From assembly GCA_028023455.1 (NCBI GenBank), contig JAQFVV010000020.1, forward strand, positions 13,058,385-13,122,384: a stretch of 64,000 nt of DNA, read 5' to 3'. Both the position numbers and the translations under genes were made by a program. Under the pieces are notes generated by a model. The model was not told the origin of the DNA and did no database searches. It saw only the letters and a program-made list of their open reading frames with translations. Source of the DNA: Epiperipatus broadwayi. Its lineage: Eukaryota; Onychophora; Udeonychophora; Euonychophora; Peripatidae. This document shows, piece after piece, positions 21,190-33,402 of the stretch; the first letter of the stretch is position 1, and each line of letters begins with the position of its first letter.

Positions 21190-22166
21190 ATTTCTTAGAG
21201 AACCAAGGAGGATATTTTTTAGATGATTCATAGCATAATGGTATTCTATTGTTTAAAATGTTTTGCATAATTTTTTGAAACAGATGTGCTGCCTCATTTA
21301 CACTTGGGGAACAATATACTTGGTCCCAAACAGCATACTTGATGTCACAATATAAATTATAATAATCACCAAGTTTATAATTTCTATTTGAAGTTATCAT
21401 ACCCTTATTTAAAGATATGTGTTTGACATAAACAAAAAACTCAATTGCTGGATGATGAGAGTCTTTTTTCAATAATGGCTGTATACTATGCCTCACATCT
21501 ACATCACTAAACACATCCATTATTATTTTTTAACTGATTTCTTTGTACTACACCAGTTATATTCATAAATTCTATAATTCTTTGTCCTTTATTTATTTCA
21601 TTACTGCATAATCCAGTTATTTCATCTGCTGTCATTACATATCGTGCATTAAAGTCACCACAGATCAAAATATTGTGCTTATAATTAAGTAAATATTTTT
21701 CCAATTTCTCCAAATCATTATTTAGTTCAATTATATAAGGAGAAATATATATATTCCCAACCAAAAACAGTTGAGATCCTAATATCATTTCAATCCAAAT
21801 AGAATCAACAAAATTCAGTTCTATATTTACTTGCTTTGTTACAATGTTGTTTTTAACTGCCAATAAAACACCTCCACCTCTTAAAAGCTTAGAGTTCACA
21901 CAATCATGTCTATATAGTAAATATCTATGATCCACAATCTGATCAGTAACAAATTGATCATTCAACCATGTTTCTGTTAAGGCTATTAGATCATATTCTT
22001 CTGCAAGAACAGCATGTTTCAATGACTGACATTTAGTTCTAAACCCTCTAACATTTTGCATGTAACAACAGAAAATGTTACTTTTATTAATTAACTTCTT
22101 ATTACCATTGTTATGTGATGAATTTTTATATATTTTTTTACAATCTTTATAAATGCAATAATCCAT
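21190..22166 (-). pseudogene. LINE D endonuclease domain
   Basis: The frame at 21507-22166 carries CCYMQNVRGFRTK (N-terminal strand), DLIALTETWLND (active-site Glu), RGGGVLLAVKN, GNIYISPY and NILICGDFNARY. Past a stop, the frame at 21190-21520 carries DSHHPAIEF (the SDH motif as DSHH) and then YPPWFSKKLI, the usual linker before the RT. It is the best-preserved endonuclease in the window: all expected motifs are visible and only a stop near 21510 separates the halves. The family role is target-site nicking. Confidence 0.85.
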
Positions 22167-22290
22167 TATACAATACCAATATTATCCTCAATTACCAGAT
22201 ATTCATTAACAATTAAATCTTTATTTAATTTCCCATAAAATGGATATATATAAATGCCTAGCTCCCAAAAATTTGAATTAATCATTTCAC

Positions 22291-23690
22291 TCATGCAGAA
22301 ATATAAAATGAGGAATAAAATTTATTTGCAGGTATAAATTTATGACATACCACAGTTGTATCTAACTTTCCTGTTATATAAGCAATCACATCTTTTGATG
22401 TAACTTCTGAATTTAACCTAGTCAAAAAGAATCTTTTATATTTTTGTTTAACAGGAATAGCTTTTAATCGTGTGTCAGCAAGATTTCCTATCATAGCATT
22501 TTTGTTAAACGCATTAGATTTTGCATTTCTTTTTTTTTATGTGTAACTAATTCAAAGCCTTCTAAATCAATGTCTTTTTTTAAATGAAGACCGCTGCTAT
22601 TAACTTTTGTATTTTTAAAATATTCTGTTTTAACATTTTTATTTTCTACAGTTAGACCCTGAGTTAAAATGTCAGTCCACTTTTTAACACCATTATTAGA
22701 AATAATATTTCCTCTTTCAAAATTAGATTGTTGATGACAAATTTTCAGCAATCATTTTCCCTGGTTCCATAGAAGCAATACTTTTCCCAATTTTTCCTTT
22801 ATTTGATTAATTTTGCAAAGGCAAACTCTTTCTAATTTGTATTTTTTTATTTAATGTCTTCACTTTTCGGACTTTCATTCACCCCTTCTCTTTCAGAAGT
22901 AAAAATAGAAATTTGACTTTGACTTCCTTTGTCTTCAGAAGTGGGGGAAGATAAAACAAAACTTAATTACACAATATTCTTTGTCTACTCTAGAAAATTT
23001 ATTTTTTTTAGAAACTAATGGTATATTATCTCCAGAAATTTTTTCGTTTACTTTAAAATCTCTATTAATAATAATAGTTTTCAAATTTTGATTCTCACTA
23101 GCGAGAAAATCAATCTTTTTAGCTAAATCAGTTATAGTAGACAATAAACCAGAAATCTGCACCTATAAAGTTCTGCAACATTGATTACAAGCATGGCTAT
23201 TTTCATGACAAAAGGGAGCATTCTCATTTAACATTGTTTCATAACAAGAAATATTTCCTTCCTGAATAAAATCTTGACAATCAACACACACAAAATTACT
23301 AAAATCTTTATCAACTAATAAATTTAAATCTATAGTTTTAGTTGCATACACGTTAAATGAAAAGATCTATTACATTTTTTTCCACAAACAATTTTTAACT
23401 CATCAGCATTAATTTCAGTCAAATATTTTCCAGTCATTTCTATATCTGAATTTCTAGCAGTTATATTAGATGCTTGTAGACTCTCACATATTTCTAAATA
23501 AGCTGGACATACAAAATTATCCTAGCCATTATTTTTAAAAATATCCATATTATTAGATATTAAACAATCAATATGAAATTTAAAAGAACAATCCATTGAG
23601 CATTTAACACTTTTTTGGCTTCCGTAAATTAAATCATTACACGAAAGACAAGCTTTCCTATAAGGTCCCATAATTTTAAAATTAGAGCAA
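22291..23690 (-). pseudogene. LINE D ORF1 with PHD-type fingers
   Basis: The N-terminal end (near 23680) reads GPYRKACLSCNDLIYGSQKS followed by CSMDCSFKFHIDC, a Cys4-His-Cys-type finger. A second finger (CGKKCNRSFHLTC near 23380, then FVCVDCQDF near 23290) follows, then HENSHACNQCC, a coiled-coil-like stretch (LSTITDLAKKIDFLASENQN near 23110), and Lys/Asn-rich sequence to 22291. PHD-finger ORF1 proteins are known from CR1-like LINEs. Frameshifts lie at about 23160, 22930 and 22490. Confidence 0.75.
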
Positions 23691-23825
23691 TATCCAATGA
23701 TAAATTATATATTTACAAATAAAGTTATAAAAAATTATTTCATATTTTCTTCCAACAAAATAACAAATTTTAGATATACAAAGCTTAAGATATAATCCAT
23801 GATTATCAAAATCCCTGGTGGTGAA

Positions 23826-23842
23826 ATAATAATAATAATAAT
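23826..23842 (+). repeat. short (AAT)n tail of LINE E
   Basis: AATAATAATAATAATT followed by CAATTCAATTC, the 3' end of LINE E on the minus strand. It separates LINE E from the 5' end of LINE D. Confidence 0.75.
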
Positions 23843-24341
23843 TCAATTCAATTCTTTCTTTATTTAATGTACATATCAACAGCATTTAGCCAATTATAGA
23901 TTGCACAGTAATGTAATTATTATATACAAATCTAAATAAGCATTAAAAAACAAAAACAAAAAAAATAATACCAATAAAACAAAAAAACTATAAAATGCAC
24001 AAATAAATAAATAAAAAGGCAATATATCAAATGAAATTAAGGATAATATTTTTTTTATGAGGACTTTAGTGAATTGTTTAAAATCCAAATTAAAAATATC
24101 ATCATTACCAAAATCTTTGTTATAAGTTCTAGGTAAACAAAATAAAAAGGAAAATCTTAATTCATCAGATTTACAAATTTTCAGCTCAAAAATATTGTGA
24201 GTACGAGTGTTATAATTCTGTTTCTTAATACCTAAATTATTTTGATGTTTATTTTAATACCTAAATTATAAAGCAAATTAGATGCAGAAGTATTCTGGGA
24301 AATAAATTTATGAAGAAGTTTGAGATCTCTTGTTTTTTGTC

Positions 24342-26240
24342 TCAGCAGTAAATCAATATAGTGTTCATTCTTAAACTATTTAATTTTACAAATTTGTCAA
24401 AAACAGACTGAATTCTTATGATATCTGTCCTGTTATGAGGATTCCATATAATTGAACCATACTCCAAGATGGGAAGAACTAAGGATATAAAAAGTTTAAT
24501 CTTTGTAAATTTAGTTTCAAATAACAACTTTATTCACACTAAGAAGATACATATGGATATAATTTAACCTCTTTACTATTATGGGTTACATGCTTACAAT
24601 GTGCAGTGGCTCTATAATGAAAACAATAAATAAGAAAACTAATGGTAGAAAAAAAAATTACATAAAATTAAGCTACTTAGGAATTATTTGGGTCAATTAG
24701 TTGACCACCAAATTTCAGAGTTTTAACAATAAATAACAATTAAATGGAAAGGGCTGAATTATATTAATTTGACAACTTTTAGACTCTGCATAGGAGCATT
24801 ATGTCCAGTTTGTTAATTTTGCCATGACAGTACTATAAGTACCTAAGTGTTTTGATCTTCAGATCTCCAGTTGGTCCCATGTCTGACTGGCTAACCAGTG
24901 CTGGCATACTTTCCAATCGTATTCTTTGGCCTCACTAAATAACTTGAGAAAAAGCTCTTCTGGATTATAATTCAATCCATTGTCAAAGACTCTCTTATTT
25001 CTCACTATCCATATAGCAAAATTGATAAAGGTGGCAAGTCTAATTTTACCATAAAGCCACCCTTTACTGCCTTTGCGATATTTGTACCTGTAATTCTTTT
25101 CCATATCTGTAAATAGCTCCTACAATTTTAAGAGATTTATTCACCATAAAATTAAAGTGTTTATGAAAAAACCCATTATTGGAAAATATTATTCCTAGAT
25201 CTCTTTGATGATCATTTATTATAATTTTAGAATCACCAATATAGTAGGAAAACCTTAAGATTTCAGATTTTTAGAGTAAGAGACAATGGAGCACTTATCC
25301 ATATTTATATATATATAATTATATTCACACAAATTCAAGAAATTATCTATATTACTTTGAAGTAAAAAAACAGTCATTAATAGAATAAATATGCCTAAAA
25401 ATTTTGCAATTATCTGCATAACATAGAAGATGTGAAAACTTAATTGCATGTTTTTAGGTCATCAATGTATACATTAAATAATAAAGGTGCAAGATCACTG
25501 CCTTCAGGCACCCCCAGTGAAGTAACAATATGGTAATGACAATTTATTGTTAAACCTCACACAAGACATTCTATCCTTAAGAAAAGAGCCAAACCAATTA
25601 ATTAATAATTTGGAAAAACCTAATCTACAAAGATTCTGAAGAAGAATTTTATGATTAACTCTACCAAAAGCCTTGGACATAACAAAATAAACAACATCCA
25701 ACCTAGATTGATTCTCAATTGAATTTGAAATGTGATCAAAAATAGTTAGCAAATTTGTTTCAATGGACTTATTAGGCAAAAAGCCATGCTGCCCTGGTGC
25801 CAAAACCTTAGAGACATCCAAGATAATTTTATTATATAAACATTTTTCAAATATTCGAGCAACAGTGTGTAGAATTGAAATAAGCCTATAGTCACTTACC
25901 AAATCTCTAGATCCTTTCTTAAAAATAGGAACAATCTTAGAAATTTTAAGGGATGTAGGAAAAGTACCATTTGCTAAAGAGCAATTAAAAATATGCAAAA
26001 GAGAAGCAATGTAGTAAGCACATCCTTTATAAATGAAATCTGGAATATTGTCAAGGCCCACACTAGAATGTAATTTAAGCTGCTTAATAGCAAAAATAAT
26101 ATCAGATTCAATAATTGAATTAAATGTTATCCTTTCTTCAATTAGATTATTATTTTCAGTTAAATTAGTAAAAGAATTAGATTGTTTAAAAAGTTCTGAG
26201 AAATAATGAGAAAAATCATCTGCGACTAGATTTGAATATT
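24342..26240 (-). pseudogene. LINE E reverse transcriptase, disrupted
   Basis: Blocks: GLDNIPDFIYKG (about 26055), ISKIVPIFKKGSRDLVSDYR (about 25930), YFVMSKAFGRVNHKILLQNL (about 25680, with D-to-M and D-to-G changes in the normally conserved YFDLSKAFD), GVPEGSDLAPLLFNVYIDDL (about 25490, PQG changed to PEG), LLCYADNCKIF (about 25420, the catalytic YADD changed to YADN), NKSLKIVGAI (about 25120), then after the inserted fragment LFISLVLPILEYGSIIWNP (about 24480). Substitutions at the catalytic box as well as frameshifts show it has been dead for some time. Confidence 0.8.
24530..25112 (-). mobile_element. 5'-truncated fragment of a LINE C-like element inside LINE E
   Basis: An 81-codon minus-strand frame (24859-25104) reads GWLYGKIRLATFINFAIWIV, then RNKRVFDNGLNYNPEEL. 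This matches, motif by motif, the C-terminus of LINE C at 18160-18330 (IFAEIRICTFIPYAL and NYNPRRHPN). The following ~320 bp is 3' UTR-like and ends GAATAAAG near 24530, comparable to LINE C's ACTAATAAAGC. It sits between LINE E peptides IVGAI and LLFETKF, which are contiguous in sister copies. Confidence 0.75.
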
Positions 26241-26524
26241 ACTCTGTAATTTTTTTTTGTAAAACCTAAATCCTTGACTAGAGACCAAAATTGCAAAGGA
26301 TTATCAGAAATATGACTTTCAGTATTTTGTATAAATTTTTGAAAATCTTTATATTAACCTTTGACAATCTTCTATAATTAATAAAATTGTTACAATAATT
26401 TAAGTTTTCCTTTTAATAATTTCTTTAAGAGAGACTGAAAATCAGACAGGAAAATGATTAGTTAAAAAACTTTCCTTAGGAATGTATTTGTCAATTAGTT
26501 CACTAAATGATTTTTCAAAAAACT

Positions 26525-27383
26525 TCATAAAAAATCAATATCTGATGAAGAATACAAAATTTTCCAGTTAAAGTTAGATAATTGTAAACAAAGACCCAAA
26601 CAATTTCCCTTTTTGTAGTTTCTTTTCATAATTTTAAAGGGAAAAAGTCTATTAAATTTAATATTAATATAAAATTCTAAGGGAGGATGATGCAAATCAA
26701 TAGAAAAGGAAAGTGAAGAAGTAGTTAAACATTCAATTGTAGGAAAATTACTAAGAATATAATCCAATGTGTGATCATTAAAATTAGTGTATGGATTAAA
26801 TTGTTTTGGATTTAAAAAATTGCAAAACTGAATCATTCTCAATGCTTTAGTTGAAAAAGAGACTGAATCTATGATAGTATTACCTGAATATAAATCAGGA
26901 ATATTAAAATAACTAGTAGTAACTATATATGATTCGTACTTGATTAAAAAATCTTCAAGAATAGAAAGAAACTCATTAAATTCTAAAAAGGATAATGTTG
27001 GCTTTATATAGATAGTACCCAAAAGAACCTTGACACTATTTTCCAAACATATTTCACACCATATAGCTTCACAAGATGATGATGAAGTAGGAATATACTT
27101 ATGTATAAAATTACATTTAAAGGCAATGAGCATATCTCCACCTTTGGAAGCAACATCAGAAGATCTGTCTGTTCGAAGTAACTTTATATCTATTGTCAAT
27201 AAAAATATCATCTGAAATGTGTTGAGTAAGCCAAGTTTCTGAAATAAAAACAATATCAAAATTTTCAGAACTGAAGAATTGCTTAATTTTTGCAGTCTTA
27301 GTTCTCATCCCATGAATGTTTATGTAAAAACAATAAAGTCCAAACATAATATCAAAAAATATATAATAACAAACAATAATCAA
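26525..27383 (-). pseudogene. LINE E endonuclease domain, decayed
   Basis: CFYINIHGMRTK starts the domain (about 27330). FDIVFISETWLTQHI holds the catalytic Glu. KGGDMLIAFK and GTIYIKPTLSF follow. The expected GDFN motif reads TSYFN (about 26910) and the SDHHP motif reads DLHHP (about 26700), so two catalytic motifs are lost. A frameshift near 27200 splits the domain. Confidence 0.8.
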
Positions 27384-27823
27384 GAGAAAAAATGTTAATA
27401 AAGGACGATATTTGCAAAAGAAATTAATCAGAAAGTATTAATGAACTAGCCAAAGAGCCATAAAAATTTTTAATGCAGTACCACAAGGTCATAAATGATT
27501 CAAAATAAAATCCCAATGCTTATGAAACAAAAAACTACTAATATTAGAATTAAACATATTAATCTTAATACATATGACTTTAACCTGAAGTTTGTCTTCC
27601 AAAGATCTCTTTAGATCAGTAGATTTAACATCTACTGCCAAATTTGAAATCAAATATTTATAATATTTATCATTATCCTTAATTAATAATGAACAGTTAC
27701 TATTATTAAGACCTCTATAAGAAAGTGGATCTTTAAACTTAAGTTCTTCATTGTCTTTAGAAATATTTTGTCTAAAATTAGAAGAATATTTATTAATTTT
27801 TTTATTTAAAAATTTATTTGAAT

Positions 27824-29431
27824 TTAGTCTAAAATTATGGGGTAAACTATCCTATAGTCTAAAATTATGGGGTAAACTATCCTGTTTGCTAAGCTGCTTG
27901 TTGATAATTTTCTATTAGAAAATTGCTGAAAAGGAGAAGAGATGTTAGAAGAATATATTAATGAAACAGAATTAGAAGGCCACCATTTATAAGATACATT
28001 AGAATTATTAGGATCTCTAAAAGAAATTGCACCTTTAAGCTTATGTTCTTGATTATCTTTAGAAATATTTTGCCTAAAATCATTTTTTCTTTTAATGTGT
28101 TTTTTGAAAAGTAAAACAACCCTATGATTTATATAAGAATTTAGATCTTTTACTCCAATCTCATAACAAGTTTTATCTTTCTCAACAAATGATTGAGACT
28201 CTGAACCAGTATTATTATTTACAACATTTTTTATATTATTATAACTCCTGCTACCATATAAACTAATATTATTACTAGTATTATGCTTTTCATGATATGT
28301 ATTGTGAAAGTTTTTATTGTAAAATATCCTGGTTTTATTTGAACTCACTTTGGAAAAACAAGTTGACTTGACAGAAGGAAGAGAGCATTGAATACCTTTG
28401 CTAAAATTAAAAGAACAATTCAATGATTTATTACAAAGTTGAGACATCTTAATTAGAGAATGAATTTGTGATATAGAATAAGATTGTAAAACCTCTAAAT
28501 GAAAATGTTCAGGTTGTGAAATGATATTATTAAGGCATTTATCCATGCAGTTTAAATCAACAGAAAAAGATTCAAACATTCCTGTGGATGTAATAATAGA
28601 ATTAGCAGCAGTCTTCACAAGTCTGATAACCTAATATATTAGATTTAGAAATATTATCTAATTCATTATAATCATGAGAATTTTCTTTAATAACCTGCAT
28701 TGAAGTATTATCAGAAGACATTATTATCAAATCTGAGTTTTCTTTAGTAAACATATCATAATCAGTACTTGAAATGTGACTATCAGAGACCATAGGTTTG
28801 GCCAAGTTATACTCATTGTCTTTAGAATCTAAAGTCATGATGTTATTGGCCAATGACTTTGTTGAGTCATTATCCATTACCAATTCATCAAGAAATTCAT
28901 TATCAAATCTGAAAAATTTATATTTAAAGTTATATTATTACAAACCTGACATTTAAAAAATCCATTACCAATTGTTTGAAAAATAATAGTATCAGATTTA
29001 GACAGCTTAGTACAAGACAAATGAAAATACTCCTGACATTGACCAGAACACTTAATCTTTATGGTTGTATCAGAAATAATCAAAGAACAACCATGACAAA
29101 AGGTAACATCTGGAATAATATTTTTATCAGGAATAAGCTGACCGGCTATAGTATTCACAGAAGGATGATCTGAATCAGAAAGTGATGAATTTGAAAAAGA
29201 TGATTGAAAAGAAAAGGCTGCATCATTATTAAGAGAAATCTTACAACAATCACGCATAAAAACAGACCCACTACAATCTTTATTAATAATAGAAATAAAA
29301 CAGTCAAAGTGATATTTCAAACCACAGGGCCCAGAACATTTAAAAGATTTTTGTCTTCCATAAATAACAGATTGACACAATGGACAGGGAATGGAATAAG
29401 GAGGCATGATAAAATTAGAAATATGAAACAA
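27824..29431 (-). pseudogene. LINE E ORF1 with two PHD-like zinc fingers
   Basis: The start MPPYSIPCPLCQSVIYGRQ is near 29405. Finger 1: CPLC, CSGPCGLKYHFDC (about 29380-29290). Finger 2: CHGCSLIIS, CSGQCQEYFHLSC, FFKCQVC (about 29100-28940). After a frameshift near 28880 the rest is Ser/Asn/Lys-rich and low complexity, with further breaks at about 28600. Near the end the peptide RIVYPIILD occurs twice through a 30 bp direct duplication (about 27825-27885). These proteins bind RNA or chromatin in related LINEs; that role is inferred from the family. Confidence 0.8.
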
Positions 29432-29631
29432 AGTATATAAGACAATGATGATAAAAAAAAAACTCAGAAGAAAAAATGTTAATAGTATGTGTACATTTAT
29501 ATGATCATATCATTAAATATATTAAATTGTTAATTGATTTAGAGTTTAAGTTCTTTTCCCTCTCTTAATATTCACAGTTTTCATTTCTCTTTTAACAATC
29601 CAAATGAACACATACATAGTAAAAAATGCAT

Positions 29632-29660
29632 GTTGTTGTTGTTGTTATTGCTGTTGCTGC

Positions 29661-29700
<40 letters not shown>

Positions 29701-29753
29701 ACAAGAAGAAAAAGAAAATAATAATAATAGTAATAGTAATAATAATAATAATT
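29632..29753 (+). repeat. compound trinucleotide microsatellite, LINE F 3' tail
   Basis: (GTT)n, (GCT)n, (ATT)n about 11 units, a purine-rich interruption, then (AAT)n/(AGT)n. It lies between the 5' edge of LINE E and the 3' end of LINE F and has the same drift between ATT and GCT as the LINE B tail. Confidence 0.9.
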
Positions 29754-29949
29754 TATTATTAATTACAAAACAAACAATAGATGTATAATACAATGAGATA
29801 AATTCCATACAAGAAAAATCTTGAGCGAGAAATTTAAATGTAACAACTAAAAACACTAATAAAATACAAAAAATATAAATATAACATAAAATATTAGAAT
29901 CACATACATATTACATTTGTCAATTCAACCACAATAGTAAATAACTATA

Positions 29950-31231
29950 ACATAATATACAGTAAAAACAACAAATAAAACTAATGTTTAGCATAATATA
30001 ACCAATGCCATAAACGCTTTTTAAAAATCAAATAACTAGTATTCATTAAATTCACAGAACAGTCTCATATAAACATATTAAATAATTTGAGACCAAATTG
30101 CTTCCTACTGGATGTTTTAAGAAAATAAGATAAAGCCAGCTGATATTTAGTGGATAAATGAATATTTACAACAGAAGATGTAGTATCCAAATGAATTTTC
30201 CTACAATAATTATCAAGATTTACTGTAAACTTATACAAATGGAAAATATCTAGTATATATCTCTAACAGATGTGGTATGTGACCTACCAAAAATGATACA
30301 CATTGTCTAACTATGTAAAACAGACAAAGTAGTTATTGCAAAAATAGAACAGTTCCACAAAACTGATATAAGCTTTGATAACAAGAAATATATAAAGTAA
30401 TCAAAGCTGAATGAGGAAAAATTTTAGACAAGTAGAAAAACACATAATTTAATTTATGGAAATGAGAACAAAGAAAGTCAATATGGTTTGACCAGGATAG
30501 TCTGGAGTCAATAAAAACACCTAGATAGCAAATATTATCAACAAATGAAATGTTAGCATAAGTACAATTGCTATTACAATTCCAAAAATACTTATTACAA
30601 ATAGTAATGTTAAATGAATGAATATTTGACTTATAAGAAAAATTAATAGCTTTTATTTTATTCAGATTAATATATTAACCATTCAAAGCTAACCACTTAG
30701 TAATTAGGATTAAATCATCATTAATTATTTTTTCAAGAAAATTATTTGAAACTGCAGCATAAGATAAAGCAATATCATCTGCAAAACCATAAATCTTAGA
30801 TTCTAAAGGTAAAGAAAATAAATCGGTCTATAATTGTCAAGCTGTGCAGGATCACTCTTTTTTAAAAACAGGTGTAATAATGTCAACTTTCAAACAAGTA
30901 GAAAACAAACCAACATTTAAGGAAAGATTAAAATAATAAAGAAAAACAGATATGAAAGCTGCTTTATTTTCCTCAAGAATCTTTGGTGTTAATCTATCTA
31001 GACCAGCTGAACAAACATTCTTTAAGTGATCAATTTTACTAGACAAATCCAAATCAGTAATATCTGAACATAAAAAAAAGAATTTAGACAAGAATTAGCA
31101 AAAGACAATTCTTGTACTGGTATTGACATATTTGGAAAAAAAATATTAAACGAGTCAGCAAGACATTTTTCATTATATTCTACTTCAATCAAATTATCAT
31201 TGTGTTTTATAAATTTAAATTGATTTGACAA
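29950..31231 (-). pseudogene. LINE F reverse transcriptase with deletion
   Basis: SNQFKFIKHNDNLIEVEYNE and LADSFNIFF (about 31150) precede NVCSAGLDRLTPKIL (about 31010), LKVDIITPVFKK (about 30870) and LDNYRPI (about 30830). Within about 30 bases of RPI the frame reads SKIYGFADDIALSYAAVSN (about 30770), so roughly 130-140 residues (including SKAFD and PQG boxes) are deleted. Downstream NICYLGVFIDSRLSWSNHID (about 30500) marks the usual post-palm region. A catalytic protein is impossible. Confidence 0.75.
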
Positions 31232-31421
31232 AGGTTTATTTATAAAAGAATGTATCAGTTTCCATTTTCAAGAAATAATTTTATCATTAAAATATTTTTG
31301 ATAATATTGAAATTTTAATTTCCGAATATCAGATTTAATCTTGGTATTTAATTTCTTCAAATTCATCAAATCTCCATCCAAAGATTTTAAATGATTTCTT
31401 TGATTATTTTTTTCAATCAAA

Positions 31422-32111
31422 TCATTGATTATCCAAACAGTGTTTGCACTTTTTGCTAGTCAATTTAAAACTAACCATAGATTTTGTAATTAAAGATTTA
31501 CAAATATTCTGATATTTTAAAAATGCTGAATCAACATCATGCAGAGCAAAAACATAATCCCAATTCTGATCAGATGATGACATTTTTAGTTTATTATGTG
31601 ATAACTTATTAACATATAAATGAATATTTACATGTCTATAATTTAATAATTTCAACATAGTTTCAAAATGATCTGAAATAAAAATATTTAGTGCAGTTGG
31701 TTCATAACTTTGATTCTGGTTTAATCTGATAAATATATGATCCAAAATAGATTGACAACATTTAGAAATAAGAGTAGGTGAAAAAAAATAGCTTGATTAA
31801 AACCATAACTATAAAGCAAATTCAAATAATGTATAAGTAGGTCCATGTAGATTATTACATAAATCTATATTCAAATCTTCTATAAGAATTACTGAAGTAG
31901 TATGAAAATCAGACAATGACACATCAAGTTCAGCTATAAAATCCAAAATGACACTCGTACTTGATCTATACAAAGCAATAATAGTTATGATAAAACAAGG
32001 TAAATTCAGATGAATCAAAACACATTCTCCAGAGGCAAGAAATGGATTATGATTTGTAAATTTAATGTTTTCTTTCACAAAAACTAATACACCACTTGAA
32101 CTTGAAGACAC
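31422..32111 (-). pseudogene. LINE F endonuclease remnant
   Basis: SSSSGVLVFVKENIKFTN (about 32090), IIALYRSSTSVILDFIAEL (about 31960), SVILIEDLNIDL (about 31870, GDLN changed to EDLN) and FISDHFETML (about 31660, the SDH motif). A frameshift lies near 31800. The N-terminal part of the domain between 32111 and 32600 is too decayed to read with confidence. Confidence 0.65.
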
Positions 32112-32599
32112 ACAGGCAGAAAAAATATTTGAATAGCTATCCAGAACATATAAACGCTATTCTTCAATGGAAATTCAAGATTCAATTAAAATTATCACAT
32201 CATAAAAACTGGCAGAAAGACCATTTAAATACACAACAAATTAATCAAAATTAGATCTAATACTTAATATATTCATATGAAAAACATTTAAATTAGACAA
32301 AGTTTCACCATGAGAATAAAATGTATTAGATTTCACTTTAGAAAATAAATTTCAAAATGCTGACAATTCACATTCCTTTTTAATTAAAACATGTGGAGAA
32401 TTCAAATCATTTCTAACATAAACCAAACCATTACATATAACAGCTAAACCTTTACGTTCATGCATTTTTTTTGCTTAGTTATCCATAACAGTTGTCTAGT
32501 ATGTGAAGTTATACATTGGTTTATATAAATGCGCTGATTAGATTCCATTAACAAAAAATCAGAAACCGATTTAATAACATTTCAATAAAAATGATTTAG

Positions 32600-33200
32600 C
32601 TAAATTTCACGAAGTAAAATGAATAACAATAAAACCTGGAATATTAGTGGATTTAGATTTTGTCCAATAAACATTCTCAATGCAATTAGTAGTAAAGTTT
32701 TAATTTCAAGTTTTTCTGCTAACTTTGTAATAATTGAAGATAAATTTTCATCTTCACAAAAAGAAACACCTTGTATTTCAATTTCATAATCCAAATGTGA
32801 ACATTCCATGAAGTCAATTTTTTCCTTTAATAAGTAATTTCATTTTCACAAGAATCATACAAATTTGACAATCAGATTAAATCATCATTATTTTTATCAA
32901 CTTTACCTCGTAAAAAATCAAAGTCAACCTGAAGCTTTGCAATCATGTTTGTAAGCTCTGAAATAGCCATATGTATAACCGGAAGTAATTTTATTTTTCA
33001 GAAGTAATTTTAATTTTTCAAAAATATCATTTAAAATCAAGTTCAAAGAATCAGTATTATTTACCATAACAGAACCCTCATCATCAGAAGGAATTCTACA
33101 ATCATTACATCTCCATGCCTGCTTTTTTAAAAATACATTTGTCTATAGGTGGTCTCTCCTAATGTTGAGGACGTGTAATGAAAACTGGTGCTACAGCCCA
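32600..33200 (-). pseudogene. LINE F ORF1 C-terminal part
   Basis: Near 33110 the minus strand reads QAWRCNDCRIPSDDEGSVMV, where W-x-C-x2-C resembles the end of a PHD-type finger. A helical stretch (LNLILNDIFEKLKLLLKNK) follows, and the frame at 32600-32809 contains HLDYEIEIQGVSFCEDEN, resembling the C-terminal domain of CR1-like ORF1 proteins. The 5' part is missing or unreadable, so the element is probably 5'-truncated near 33200. Confidence 0.55.
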
Positions 33201-33350
33201 TACATGAACCAAAATTTCTATTTTTAGCAAATCAAATTAAATCCTAATTTACTGAACCCAATAAAATAAACACTTATAAATAAAATACAGTAAAATAAAT
33301 AAAAAGCAAGGGAGAAAAAAATGAACATGTCTTTACACTACAATACTGAA

Positions 33351-33402
33351 AGCAGTAGCAATAGCAGTAGCAGTATTAGTAGTAATAGTAATAATAATAA
33401 AG
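33351..33402 (+). repeat. AGC/AGT/AAT trinucleotide microsatellite
   Basis: AGCAGTAGCAATAGCAGTAGC passing into AGTAGTAATAGTAATAATAATAA. It lies at the right boundary of the LINE nest, about 100 bp past the last recognisable LINE F sequence. Confidence 0.8.

Larger units (their letters stand above)
18962..23695 (-). mobile_element. LINE D, nearly complete CR1/Jockey-group element
   Basis: From 5' (right) to 3' (left): ORF1 with PHD-like Cys/His fingers (22291-23690), endonuclease (about 21190-22166), linker and RT (18,99x-20,9xx), and a 3' end at 18962 in the (AAT)n array. It is distinct from LINEs A, B and E at the protein level and at its 3' end. A ~280 bp foldback element (20904-21182) is inserted between the endonuclease and RT. 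Confidence 0.85.
23842..29460 (-). mobile_element. LINE E, near full-length CR1/Jockey-group element
   Basis: Order on the minus strand: ORF1 with two PHD fingers (27824-29431), endonuclease (26525-27383), RT (24342-26240) and 3' UTR to 23842. The 3' terminus (GCTGTTGATATGTACATTAAATAAAG-like, then AATTGAATTG) is shared with LINEs A and B, so all three belong to related families. It is interrupted at 24.53-25.11 kb by a fragment of a LINE C-like element. YADD has decayed to YADN. Confidence 0.85.
29754..33240 (-). mobile_element. LINE F, diverged CR1/Jockey-group element with internal deletion
   Basis: Minus-strand order: ORF1 C-terminal part (32600-33200), endonuclease (31809-32111 plus flanks), linker (31422-31745), RT (29950-31231) and 3' UTR to 29754. 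Sequence between RT motif RPI and the FADD box is missing. The protein differs clearly from LINEs A, B, D and E, so it is a separate family. Its frames are more degraded than those of its neighbours. Confidence 0.8.

Noticed and set aside
28976-29440. Plus-strand frames opposite LINE E ORF1
   Set aside because: They are antisense shadows of the PHD-finger coding region.
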